Assembly: GCA_900539425.1 (NCBI GenBank) | Contig: UQBX01000002.1 | Span: forward strand, 1 to 64,000 | Reading direction: 5' to 3' | DNA: 64,000 nucleotides | DNA from: an uncultured Oscillospiraceae bacterium | GTDB taxonomy: Bacteria > Bacillota > Clostridia > Oscillospirales > Acutalibacteraceae | Part shown: in pieces, positions 43,312 through 52,403 of the stretch | Position numbering within the stretch: the stretch's first letter is position 1 | Layout: every line of letters begins with the position of its first letter | Translations under genes and position numbers: made by a program | The notes under the pieces: model-generated | The model's database searches: none | What the model was told of the DNA's origin: nothing | Seen by the model: the letters and a program-made list of their open reading frames with translations, nothing else

Positions 43312-45729
43312 TTACTTTTTATTCTTTGACTTGCTGTTTTTTCTTGCTTCTCTAAGCTTTGCCGCATAGGCTTCTTTTTCAGCTTTATTGCGCTTTTCCT
43401 GCAAACTTAAAGCTTCTCTCTGAGCCTCGGCGCGGGCCTTTGACTCGTTATATCTGCTTTTTATTTCTTCATAGTGAAGATAGTTTTCCTGCTGTGTCAA
43501 AAGCTTTTTCGCATCAAGAAACGGCTTTGCCGCGCGGTTATATAAAGAAAACTCATCTCTTGCCTGCTTTAACGAACGCTTTGCGGCGGCTGTTTTTCTT
43601 TTTATCTCGGAAAGTTCTTTTCTTGAAGATAATGTGTTTTGCTTATTTTTCTTTTCCTGCTTTATCTCATCAATCAACTCTGCCTGCCTTTTCTCAAGAG
43701 CGGAGATTTCTGACACAACAGAGTCAAACACTGAGTAATCAAATTCCTGAATACCGTTTTCATAACAGCGTGAAAGCAGCTTTTTGGAGCGTTTCTCCTG
43801 CCGCGCTATCTCAATCATGCAAAGGCGCATCTCTTTTTCGGTTTCGCTGTTTTTAGGAAGAGCTTTGGCGTCTTTAAGCGAAATTGTATTAAGCGTGTAA
43901 AGCCCGTTTATGCCTGCTTCGCAAATTTTTTCTGCTCTCTCAACCTGCATTTGCACAACGGGAGATTCAAATTTGTGAATCTCTTTCATTACATACTGAG
44001 CAATTTCGATTTTTTCGTTGTCTTCTTTCTGCTTTTTATACCTTGCTTTTGCGGCTTTTATCTTCTCCCTGTCACGGCTTTTTTTAGCTTCTTTAATTTC
44101 GCTTTTAGATGGTTTTACCGCTTCTTTTGAAACATAATCCTGAGCTTCTTCAATTATATCTATTGCCTCTACAAGCTTTTCATCTGAAAGAGCGCCGTTT
44201 CCGTAATCCTCAAACAAGGCACGTATCTTTAAAACGGTTACCATTGCTTTTTGCTTTTTTTCTGTAAGGTCGTAGAAAAAATACGGGATGGCATTCAGCG
44301 CCGCGCCGATAGCTGAGGCGATAACGAGTATTCCGCAAATCTTTTGGAAATAATATTCGTCATACAAAACATAATAAACATTGCTTCCGTCATATCCCAA
44401 AGATTTTGCCACCGTTTCGTTAAGGCCTGCCCAGTCATAAATAGCAGGCAAAACAAATCCCGTTATCATGGTAACAACATTAGTGATAAGACCCATTGCA
44501 AGGAAAATGCCGTCAATTCGCTCTCCTGAAATATATTGCTGATAATCCCTGATATCACCGTTAAGGCTGTATGTAAGCAGATTACCCAAGGATGTGCCGA
44601 GACCGTTAATGAACATACATCCGAGCATAAGCCAGATTACCATGTTTTTCGGCGCATCTGCTATAACGGGATACATCATCATTATAAAAAATATGCTGAG
44701 AACATTTGAAACGATAAGAAGATTTCGCTTGCCTATTTTTCTTATCAAAAAGGGGGCAAACAGCATAGACCATAACGCGGAATTGCCGTAAACCGCCGTA
44801 ACTATAGAATACTGAAGCGGCGTGCAGGCGTTTTGATAATTGTAAAGCCATGCAAGAATTGTTGCGAAAGATGATTCCAAAAAGCCAAGCCACCCGGCAA
44901 GCGCTATTATCCAGAAATATTTGTTTTTTGCAACGGCTCTTAAAGAATCGCTGAATTTTATCTGAACAGTATGTGTTTTTGCCTGTACGATTTTTTCCTG
45001 TGTGTTTAAGTGTATGAATATAGTTAAAAGCAGCCCCAAAAGAAGAATAGGCGGATATACTGCTCTGTATATTTTCATATCGTATATTGTATTTTCGCCG
45101 GTTATCCAACTTGCAAGAAGCGGCATTAAAAAGCCGATGATAGTTGGTGAAAAAGAATCTACTACCGCGGTAACGGAGTTAACATCGGAGCGTTCATAGG
45201 TGTTAGGTGAAAGTACGTTTATTATGTTTGTGTATGAATCAAACATAAACATATAGAAAAACTGAAACCCTATGTTAAAAAGTAAAACGGTAATACATTT
45301 CCAAAGCATATTCATTCTGTCATAAGGCATCCATGTAAAGCCTATTGCCAGAATTACAGTTGGTATTGCCATAGTGAATATGTAGGGTCTGAATTTTCCT
45401 TTGCTGCTTTTTGAGTTGTCAACCATTTTTGCTCTGAGAGCGGTTAAAGGGAAACCGGAAAGCACGCTTATAATGTATATAACATATAGTTCTCTGGGCG
45501 GTATGCCGATGGTATTTCCTATCAAAGTGTTGCCGACGGACAAAAGCATTGTCTGCACTGCGTAACAAATGAATTTTACACCCATTCCGCCCACAGCAAG
45601 AGATGCTATTTCTTTAAACGGCATATATCTGCCGTACGGAGGCTTGCTCCAATACAGCTGCAGATCCTCAAATATTTTTTTAATCTTTTTTGCCGAAGCG
45701 CCCATTTTGCCGTTATCTCCTTTTTTCAT
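43312..45729 (-). CDS. GPH-family symporter with a long cytoplasmic coiled-coil tail
   Basis: The first about 515 residues are a 12-helix GPH symporter (signature TALRAKMVDNSKSSKGKFR). The last about 290 residues are hydrophilic, Lys/Glu/Arg-rich and strongly coiled-coil in pattern (EAKKSRDREKIKAAKARY, then repeated heptads to a KNSKSKNKK end). Symporters of this family normally end soon after helix 12. Total 805 residues if the ATG at 45729 is used. The alternative ATG at 45705 is preceded by GGAG (11-base spacing) and is quite possible. It overlaps the GH29 stop by one base (TAATG). Confidence 0.85.
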   Translation of the reverse strand: MKKGDNGKMGASAKKIKKIFEDLQLYWSKPPYGRYMPFKEIASLAVGGMGVKFICYAVQTMLLSVGNTLIGNTIGIPPRELYVIYIISVLSGFPLTALRAKMVDNSKSSKGKFRPYIFTMAIPTVILAIGFTWMPYDRMNMLWKCITVLLFNIGFQFFYMFMFDSYTNIINVLSPNTYERSDVNSVTAVVDSFSPTIIGFLMPLLASWITGENTIYDMKIYRAVYPPILLLGLLLTIFIHLNTQEKIVQAKTHTVQIKFSDSLRAVAKNKYFWIIALAGWLGFLESSFATILAWLYNYQNACTPLQYSIVTAVYGNSALWSMLFAPFLIRKIGKRNLLIVSNVLSIFFIMMMYPVIADAPKNMVIWLMLGCMFINGLGTSLGNLLTYSLNGDIRDYQQYISGERIDGIFLAMGLITNVVTMITGFVLPAIYDWAGLNETVAKSLGYDGSNVYYVLYDEYYFQKICGILVIASAIGAALNAIPYFFYDLTEKKQKAMVTVLKIRALFEDYGNGALSDEKLVEAIDIIEEAQDYVSKEAVKPSKSEIKEAKKSRDREKIKAAKARYKKQKEDNEKIEIAQYVMKEIHKFESPVVQMQVERAEKICEAGINGLYTLNTISLKDAKALPKNSETEKEMRLCMIEIARQEKRSKKLLSRCYENGIQEFDYSVFDSVVSEISALEKRQAELIDEIKQEKKNKQNTLSSRKELSEIKRKTAAAKRSLKQARDEFSLYNRAAKPFLDAKKLLTQQENYLHYEEIKSRYNESKARAEAQREALSLQEKRNKAEKEAYAAKLREARKNSKSKNKK

Positions 45730-47207
45730 TATTCTAACAAGATTTTAAAGCAGACAGGCATGGTGCTGTTGATTTTTTCACTTGTTTTTATCAAAAGCCC
45801 GCTTTTTGATTCAATCCAGCTGCACTTTGTGTCAAACCCCAAAACGGTAATGTTTTTAATTATGCAGTTGAACAGATCGGCGCTTATACCAAGGGATTTA
45901 ATATTAAATTTGTCCCTGCCGTTTGGTTTCAGCGCAAATGCATAAACCGTTCCTGTTTTGTAAGTGAAACGATAATCTTTTTTTGTATAACTGAAATGCT
46001 CGTTGAAAGAACCCGATTTTTGCTTTTTTCCTTCTCCGTAAAGCTTATATGGCTGAGTATCCCAAACAGCCTCGCTGTTCATTTCAGTCCATTTCCCTAA
46101 TTGCTTTAAAATATTCTTTTCCTCGCCGCATATCGTTCCGTCTGCCATAGGCCCTATGTTGAGCACAAAGCATCCGTTTTTGCTTATGACATCAAGAAAA
46201 TTGCAGGCGATGATCTCAGGAGTTTTGAATTTGTTTGTTGTACAGTAACTCCATGAATTGTAAGATGTGGAGGTTTCTCCCTGCCAGATATAAGGACTTA
46301 TATTTTCAAGCTGGCCGCGCTCCCTGTCAAATATTGCGCAGTTATACATGGCAGCATCTGATTTATAGTAAACGCACACCTGTTTTCCCCATTCAACAGA
46401 ACGGTTGTAGTAGTATGCAAGAAATTTCTTCATATAAGGTCTGAAGGCTTTATAAGATACCCACCAGTCAAAGAAAAGAGAACTCGGGCGGTATTTGTCT
46501 ATCAATTCGCACGATGAAACCAGCCAGTCCTCAAGCCACTCTTGGGTAGGCTCTATGCCGTGTTCCTGACGCAGCAGTGTGTAAAGATTGTTAAACTTAT
46601 GAACATTTTCACAGGCGCCGTAGAACTCTCGGTACTTTTCATCCTGCGTTTCATTCTTAAAGCCTATAGTTTTGCCGCCGTTTAAAAACCAAAAATGCTC
46701 TGCACGGTGGCTGGAAGCGGAAAATATCAAATTCTGTTTTTCACACTCTGTTTTTATTGCTCCCAAAAAATCCTTTTTCGGCCCAGTTTTCACTGAAGTC
46801 CATTCATTCAAATCAGAATTATAAAGTTTAAATCCGTCATGGTGCTCTGCTACAGGCATAATAAACCGCGCTCCGCAGTTTTTGACCGCAGAGACCCATT
46901 CGGCGGCGTCAAAGTTTTCCGCCCTGAATAATTCAATAAAATCACGGTAGTTAAAATTTTTTCCGTATTTTCTTTTGTGATGCCAATATACGGGATTACC
47001 CTTGTAGTACATTAGCCGGGGATACCATTCGCTGAAATATTCGGGAACGGTAAACAGACCCCAATGTATGAAAACACCGAATTTGGCTTTTTTGTACCAT
47101 TCGGGCACTCCGTATTCAGAAAGACTGCTCCAATCCGGTTTGTACTTTCCGTTTTTATTGACTTCATCTATCTTTTTTATGTAGCTGAGGCGAATTTCCT
47201 TTTCCAT
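45729..47207 (-). CDS. GH29 alpha-L-fucosidase
   Basis: Retaining alpha-fucosidase acting on alpha-1,3/1,4 (and sometimes 1,2 or 1,6) fucose. The 492 residues lack a signal peptide. The barrel is recognised by KFGVFIHWGLFTVPE (about 42-56), AEHHDGFKLYNS (about 120-131) and KYRPSSLFFDWW, where Asp247 is the expected nucleophile. The acid/base residue is not fixed in this family and I do not assign it. It is followed two bases later (upstream in the operon) by GH110; together with GH95 it covers the usual fucose linkages of host glycans. Confidence 0.93.
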   Translation of the reverse strand: MEKEIRLSYIKKIDEVNKNGKYKPDWSSLSEYGVPEWYKKAKFGVFIHWGLFTVPEYFSEWYPRLMYYKGNPVYWHHKRKYGKNFNYRDFIELFRAENFDAAEWVSAVKNCGARFIMPVAEHHDGFKLYNSDLNEWTSVKTGPKKDFLGAIKTECEKQNLIFSASSHRAEHFWFLNGGKTIGFKNETQDEKYREFYGACENVHKFNNLYTLLRQEHGIEPTQEWLEDWLVSSCELIDKYRPSSLFFDWWVSYKAFRPYMKKFLAYYYNRSVEWGKQVCVYYKSDAAMYNCAIFDRERGQLENISPYIWQGETSTSYNSWSYCTTNKFKTPEIIACNFLDVISKNGCFVLNIGPMADGTICGEEKNILKQLGKWTEMNSEAVWDTQPYKLYGEGKKQKSGSFNEHFSYTKKDYRFTYKTGTVYAFALKPNGRDKFNIKSLGISADLFNCIIKNITVLGFDTKCSWIESKSGLLIKTSEKINSTMPVCFKILLE

Positions 47208-47209
47208 AA

Positions 47210-48838
47210 TTATTCTGCCTTGACATTAGAACATTTAACGGTTTTTAAGTGTTTGCTGTTGCAGTATTTATTTGAGCTTACAACAAGATTATCCGTTGAT
47301 TTAGCTGTGATACAAAAACCTTTATAATTCATAAATTCATTGCCTGTTATTTTTATGTTTTTATGCACAGGGGCAGCATGAATTTTGTTTTCAGGCTTAA
47401 TGCGCACAGGAGTTTCTCCGCAGTATTCGAATTTATTGTTTTCCACGCTTACGTCAAGGCACATACCGCTTTCATACCAGCTTTCAGCGTCATCCGAAAG
47501 CAATATGCCGCTCATTGTAGTGCTTTTAAAATGATTGTTTTTAATACGCACCCTGCCTCTTGTTGTAAGCAAAAGTCCGCGTGTGATTATACGTGTTAAA
47601 TAATTATTCTCAAAATCAACATCGGGGCAGGCGTCAATATCTTCAACAACATAACCCAAGCCCTTATCCGAAGCTTTATCAAGAACAAGCTGTATATCCG
47701 TTTCATTTAAAAGCTCTGAGCTCTGTATTTTTGAAGTGCCCTCCTGAAGCATTGTTTTTGTGTTTATATATGCTATTTCATCTCCCGCACGGAGGGGGTT
47801 AAACCCGTGCGACTGAGGATGCATAAAACGAACGGTTATTTTATTCCCTTCTGCTTTAATTATTTTAAAGTGTATACCGTGCACATTCAGGCAATCGTCG
47901 CCTGCTCCGTCAAAGACGCTGTTTGAAACAGAAAATTTTCCTCTGCACATACACACCTGCATAAAATCTGCAACGGAAGCCATTTTTCTTGCCGAATTTT
48001 TCTCAGGCGCAAAGCAGGAATTTTTGATGGTTACATTTTCACTGTCCTGCGCTACAAACGCAAGAGAATAATTAAAGCGCTGTTTGAAAGCATCTATAAC
48101 TATATTTCTGCTCTTGTTTATAAAAATTCCTGCATACTGCCGCCTTACATCAAACAGATAAAAGCGGTCATCTATTTTAAACCTCATTGTGTTTGGATAG
48201 TATGCCCTAAATCTTCTGTTTGAGATATCCTGTATACGGACTGCCCCGAAAAGCGGGTGTGAAACCCTCTTGATTTTTTCAGGCGTTTCACTTCTCAGCA
48301 ATCCTATCCAATGCGCGTTTGCCGCGCATAAATCTGCGGCGCACTTATATCCTGTGCCGTAAAAATAAAGCTTTGAGTTTTCAAATGTGTACTGAGAATC
48401 TTTGTCTATCTCATAATCAACGCTGAACAGTGATTTGTTTACGACTCTGAGTTCGTGCATATCGGGATGAGCGTGCCTTATTTCCATATTGCGCACAACT
48501 ATATTTTCACAGTTTTCAATCGCAGAGTTTGTGACTTTTCCCTCAATAATAAAAACCGCGCCGCTGCCCTCTATCGTTAAATTTTTTATTCCGTTTAAAT
48601 AAAACGGAACTTCATTAAGATGAGGCGTTTCATTATTTTTAAACTCTTTATCGCCCACGGTGTTGGTTATATAGAGCATATATCTGCGGCATTTTTCGCT
48701 GTTTATATAATACGTTCCGGGAGAAAATATAATATTTTCACATTTGCAGTTTGCGGCTTCGTCAAAAAGTGCAGAAAGCTGCTGTGTTATCTCCTGTTCG
48801 GGAAGCACTCCGAATTCAGCGGCATTAAGAGTTTTCAT
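47210..48838 (-). CDS. GH110-like alpha-1,3-galactosidase (beta-helix)
   Basis: GH110 enzymes remove alpha-1,3-galactose, including that of the B antigen, with inversion. The 542-residue right-handed beta-helix protein has the characteristic ADFMQVCMCRG and GAGDDCLNVHGIHF segments. Asp291, Asp314 and Asp315 have the 23/24 spacing I recall for the catalytic Asp triad of characterised family members. No signal peptide is seen, so, unlike many gut GH110 enzymes, it would work in the cytoplasm. GGAGGAT ribosome site; one base from the amidohydrolase gene. Confidence 0.85.
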   Translation of the reverse strand: MKTLNAAEFGVLPEQEITQQLSALFDEAANCKCENIIFSPGTYYINSEKCRRYMLYITNTVGDKEFKNNETPHLNEVPFYLNGIKNLTIEGSGAVFIIEGKVTNSAIENCENIVVRNMEIRHAHPDMHELRVVNKSLFSVDYEIDKDSQYTFENSKLYFYGTGYKCAADLCAANAHWIGLLRSETPEKIKRVSHPLFGAVRIQDISNRRFRAYYPNTMRFKIDDRFYLFDVRRQYAGIFINKSRNIVIDAFKQRFNYSLAFVAQDSENVTIKNSCFAPEKNSARKMASVADFMQVCMCRGKFSVSNSVFDGAGDDCLNVHGIHFKIIKAEGNKITVRFMHPQSHGFNPLRAGDEIAYINTKTMLQEGTSKIQSSELLNETDIQLVLDKASDKGLGYVVEDIDACPDVDFENNYLTRIITRGLLLTTRGRVRIKNNHFKSTTMSGILLSDDAESWYESGMCLDVSVENNKFEYCGETPVRIKPENKIHAAPVHKNIKITGNEFMNYKGFCITAKSTDNLVVSSNKYCNSKHLKTVKCSNVKAE

Positions 48839-48839
48839 A

Positions 48840-49718
48840 CTAATCCTCCAGCATATTTTTTATTACCGGGTACTCTGGCAGATCCGTGAAACCGTAAAAT
48901 GATTTTGCGTTTTCATATAAAAACAGTTCTTTTTCACGTGTGTTCAGATCGTTTGACTTGATTATAAAATCATAACTCATTTTGTAAGTGATTTCCGTCA
49001 TTGTTCTGGGATAATCACTGCCCCACATTAGTTTTTCAAAGCCGCATATTTCGGCGGCTGTTAAAATTGCTTTAACGGCACTCGGAAACGGATAGAACTC
49101 GCTGTTGAACAGCCATGTGATGCCGCCGCTTTCTATGTAAACATTTTTATATCTTGCAAGTTTAATCTGCTGTTCCCAATTTTCCCTGGTTACCATGCCG
49201 AAATGGCCTATTGCTATTTTCAAATCAGGGAAACTGCGGATTATTTCTTCAAGCTGACCCGTTTGCGCGTCTCCGTCTGCCATATCTATGGCAATAAACT
49301 TTCCGTGCTTTGCGGCCTTTTCAAAAACATTTATATGTTTTAAAAGATTTTGCTCTTTAAATTTGCAGGAGCACAGCTTAATGCCGTCAAACCCGTCAAC
49401 TGCAAAATTATCGTTTTCTTCATAAAGGGAGCAGATCTTTATTCTGTCTCCATACGTTCTTTTTACTGAAAGAAGGTAATCGTCCTGATTTCCGTCCATA
49501 ATTTCCTGAACGCAAACCCCGCCTGAGACCCGAGCATAATCCATATTGGCTATAAGCATTTCAGCGGTATTTTCACCGCTCAGCATATACGGAGGCATCA
49601 TCTGCCTGACTTCGCCGCCAAACATACTTTTTCCGTTTCCGACACTGTAAACGGGCTTTGCGTTATGCGTTCCGTTTTGAATTTTCCATAAATGAATATG
49701 CGAGTCTATTATTTTCAT
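48840..49718 (-). CDS. Amidohydrolase, L-fuconolactonase-like
   Basis: A 292-residue COG3618-type amidohydrolase with the metal motif DSHIHLW (5-11), IGHFGMV (about 165) and GSDYPRT (about 245). Family members hydrolyse sugar lactones, notably L-fucono-1,5-lactone and L-galactono-lactone. Placement between FucU, two dehydrogenases and a UxaA-family dehydratase fits L-fuconolactonase, as in the Campylobacter jejuni fucose locus, where an amidohydrolase (Cj0487) stands with FucU and UxaA-like proteins. The stop overlaps nothing; the start overlaps the uxaA-like gene by 4 bases. Confidence 0.85.
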   Translation of the reverse strand: MKIIDSHIHLWKIQNGTHNAKPVYSVGNGKSMFGGEVRQMMPPYMLSGENTAEMLIANMDYARVSGGVCVQEIMDGNQDDYLLSVKRTYGDRIKICSLYEENDNFAVDGFDGIKLCSCKFKEQNLLKHINVFEKAAKHGKFIAIDMADGDAQTGQLEEIIRSFPDLKIAIGHFGMVTRENWEQQIKLARYKNVYIESGGITWLFNSEFYPFPSAVKAILTAAEICGFEKLMWGSDYPRTMTEITYKMSYDFIIKSNDLNTREKELFLYENAKSFYGFTDLPEYPVIKNMLED

Positions 49719-51079
49719 AATGTTACTCCATCCTTGAAAATGGCTATTTCTCTGTATCCGTTTTCTTCATTTTTAGCGAAATATTCACCGTTTGCCGTTT
49801 TCAGAATAAGCCGAAAAAGCGAAAGACTGTCTGAGTTTTGCGAATCAAAATCTATCCAATGGCTTTTGCGGCGGGCAAGCTGTGAGTTTGTTGATATTTT
49901 AAGTGTGGGAACAGGCGCTCCGAGGGGTGTTCCTCTGCCCGTGGTAAATAAGATTAAATGGCAGCCTGCCGCCGTTAGATTTGTTACAGCAACCATATCG
50001 TTTCCGGGCCCGTTTAAAAGATTGAGGCACGGAGTTTTTGCAACGTCACCATAATCAAGCACGGCAGTTACGGGAGCGTTTCCTCCCTTTTGAACACAGC
50101 CGAGAGATTTTTCTTCAAGAGTGGTAATTCCGCCCGCCTTATTTCCCGGCGAGGGATTTTCGCTTACAGGCTGATTGTGTGATATAAAATAAGATTTATA
50201 GCGGTTTATGAGATCAGCTGTTTTTTCAAACACATTTCGGCTGACGCATCTGTTCATCAGTATTTGCTCTGCGCCGAACATTTCCGGAACTTCGGTAAGC
50301 ACCGCAGTTGCCCCCATATCGGAGAATTTATCTGCCATTTTTCCTACAAGCGGATTGGCGGTTATTCCCGAAAGGCCGTCGCTTCCGCCGCACTTCAATC
50401 CTATTTTAAGCATAGAAGCGGGCACTTTTTTACGAGTGTCTTTTTCTGCCTGTTTTTGTAAATCTTTAATTATCTTTACGCCCTGTGCAATTTCATCTTC
50501 ACAGTCCTGAACGTTTAGAAATTTAATTCTTTCGCTGTCATATTCCCCGAGCACTTTTTTGAGCTCTTCAATATTGTTGTTTTCACAGCCGAGACCAAGC
50601 ACCAAAACTCCGCCGGCGTTGGGGTGTTTTATGAGCCCGCAGAGTATCTGCTGTGTTCTTAGGTGATCGCCGCCGAGCTGACTGCACCCGTAAGGGTGAG
50701 GAAAGCTAAACGCTCCTGTTTTTTCAGCAAGAATTTCGGCGGTTTTATTTACACAGCCCACGGTGTTAATAATCCAGATATCGTTTCTGATGCCTATATC
50801 CCCGTTTTTTCGCACAAATGCAAAAATATCGGGCGGCGTTTCTTTTTTTCTTTCTGTCAGCACCGGAGAATAATTATATTCATTCACGCCCGAAAGACCT
50901 GTTTTAAGATTATGTGTATGCACATGTTCGTCCGCTGCAATATCGGCAGAAGCGAAACCTATCGGAAAGCCGTATTTTATAACAGGTTCTCCTTTAGCTA
51001 TTTTATATCGGGCATATTTATGCCCGTTTTCAAGGTTTACCTTTACATTATCATCGGGATGAATTACGATAAAGCCCAT
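49715..51079 (-). CDS. UxaA-family dehydratase (probable L-fuconate or altronate dehydratase)
   Basis: The 454 residues contain the N-terminal SAF domain (about 1-75, with ADEHVHTHNLKT) and the main domain (about 90 on), with VGCVNKT, GCSQLGGDH, GLGCENNNIEE and KCGGSDGLSGITANPLVG. UxaA normally converts D-altronate to 2-keto-3-deoxygluconate. In C. jejuni the UxaA-like proteins serve as fuconate dehydratase. Genomic context (fucU, lactonase, fucosidases) favours an L-fuconate-type substrate here. But the UxaB-family gene overlapping its start by 16 bases keeps the classical altronate role open. Confidence 0.87.
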   Translation of the reverse strand: MGFIVIHPDDNVKVNLENGHKYARYKIAKGEPVIKYGFPIGFASADIAADEHVHTHNLKTGLSGVNEYNYSPVLTERKKETPPDIFAFVRKNGDIGIRNDIWIINTVGCVNKTAEILAEKTGAFSFPHPYGCSQLGGDHLRTQQILCGLIKHPNAGGVLVLGLGCENNNIEELKKVLGEYDSERIKFLNVQDCEDEIAQGVKIIKDLQKQAEKDTRKKVPASMLKIGLKCGGSDGLSGITANPLVGKMADKFSDMGATAVLTEVPEMFGAEQILMNRCVSRNVFEKTADLINRYKSYFISHNQPVSENPSPGNKAGGITTLEEKSLGCVQKGGNAPVTAVLDYGDVAKTPCLNLLNGPGNDMVAVTNLTAAGCHLILFTTGRGTPLGAPVPTLKISTNSQLARRKSHWIDFDSQNSDSLSLFRLILKTANGEYFAKNEENGYREIAIFKDGVTL

Positions 51080-52389
51080 TTCATAGCCTCTCTTATTCCT
51101 TTTTGCTGAATCAAAGCTGTGCCCTCTGCAACGCTTTCAAGCATTGGGGTAAGGTCTGTTCCCCATAACTGAGTGTTGGCAAGAATATCCGAAACGGTAT
51201 TATTTTTGATAAAATCAACTGCGTATTCATCATCTGAAATATCATTATTTTTGTAATATTCAATAAGAGCGGCAAGCGAAAGCGCAATGGGGCGCGGATA
51301 TTCGCCGTGAGCATTTTTATAATCAAAAGCTGTGGGAAGCACCCTGACTGAGAATTTGCTTACAGAATTCAGCGCAATGGATTTAAGCTGATGGCAAATA
51401 TACGGATTTTTAAATCTCTCAAGCACAGAATTGGCAAAAGAAATGTTTTCTTCGCTTGCTCCCAGCATCGGAATTATGTATTTAAATATACATTCACGCA
51501 GAAAGCTGTTAATCTGTTCATCTTTAAGACAGTCTCCCACACTTTCAACTCCGCATAAAAGTGCCGGGAACACCATACTGGTATGCGCGCCGTTGAGCAC
51601 ACGAACTTTGCGTTTTTTGTAAGGTGAAACGTCATTAGTCCACACAACATTAAAGCCTGCTTTGCAAAGGGGAAGCTCATCTTCGAAATCGCCCTCTATT
51701 ACCCACAGGTGAAAAATCTCTGCCGTGTCCAAAAGCTGATCATTCCAGCCGATTTCCCTGCAAAGCGTTTCCGCCTCATCTTTGGGATAACCTGTTACAA
51801 TTCTGTCTACAAGTGTGTTGCAGAATTTATTTTCACTGATTACCCATTCAAAAAAATCTTCTCCGAGCTGCCACTGCTGAATATATTTGAGCACACATTT
51901 TTGCAGTTCTTTGCCGTTGTTATCAATAAGCTCACAGGCAAGAATAATAAATCCCGGCAGCTTGGCTTTAAATCTTTCATATAAAAGCAATGTTAATTTT
52001 GCGGGAAATGAAGCGGGCGGCGCATCCGAAACACGGCAATCGGGGTCATATGCGATTCCTGCCTCTGTGGTGTTTGATATTATGAAACGGAAATCCTCAT
52101 TTTTAGCTAATTCCAAAAATGCCTCAAAATCTTCATAAGGATTAATTGCTCTGCTGATTGAATGAATTTCCGTGTGTTCATTTACTTCTTTTGAGTTTTC
52201 AATACCTCTTAAAAAAAGATTATAAACGCCGTTTTGCTCATTTATTTTATCGCAAAGGCCTTTTGCAATAGGCTGAACTATTACCGCCTTGCCGGAATAA
52301 AGCCCTTTTTCATTGAGTTTATGTATAAAGTAGTCTGCAAATCCTCTTAAAAAGTTTCCTTCTCCGAATTGAATAATTGTCTCTTTCAT
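51064..52389 (-). CDS. UxaB/mannitol-dehydrogenase family oxidoreductase
   Basis: A 441-residue NAD-dependent long-chain dehydrogenase. The Rossmann motif QFGEGNFLRGFADYF is at the extreme N-terminus, then ISNTTEAGI (about 103-111), NDQLLDTAEIFHLWVIEG and VRVLNGAHT near 265-273. It aligns best with tagaturonate reductase UxaB (D-tagaturonate to D-altronate). No uronate isomerase (UxaC) is nearby, so galacturonate is an unlikely feedstock. With the neighbouring LgoD-like dehydrogenase it could epimerise C5 of an aldonate. The start is preceded by AGGGGTAG. Confidence 0.88.
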   Translation of the reverse strand: MKETIIQFGEGNFLRGFADYFIHKLNEKGLYSGKAVIVQPIAKGLCDKINEQNGVYNLFLRGIENSKEVNEHTEIHSISRAINPYEDFEAFLELAKNEDFRFIISNTTEAGIAYDPDCRVSDAPPASFPAKLTLLLYERFKAKLPGFIILACELIDNNGKELQKCVLKYIQQWQLGEDFFEWVISENKFCNTLVDRIVTGYPKDEAETLCREIGWNDQLLDTAEIFHLWVIEGDFEDELPLCKAGFNVVWTNDVSPYKKRKVRVLNGAHTSMVFPALLCGVESVGDCLKDEQINSFLRECIFKYIIPMLGASEENISFANSVLERFKNPYICHQLKSIALNSVSKFSVRVLPTAFDYKNAHGEYPRPIALSLAALIEYYKNNDISDDEYAVDFIKNNTVSDILANTQLWGTDLTPMLESVAEGTALIQQKGIREAMKWALS

Positions 52390-52403
52390 TTTTACTACCC
52401 CTA

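Noticed and set aside
49715..52389. A classical galacturonate (uxaA-uxaB) operon
   Set aside because: No uronate isomerase, uronate transporter or KDG kinase nearby, whereas fucU, a fuconolactonase-like gene and fucosidases are in the same train. The name is kept only at family level.
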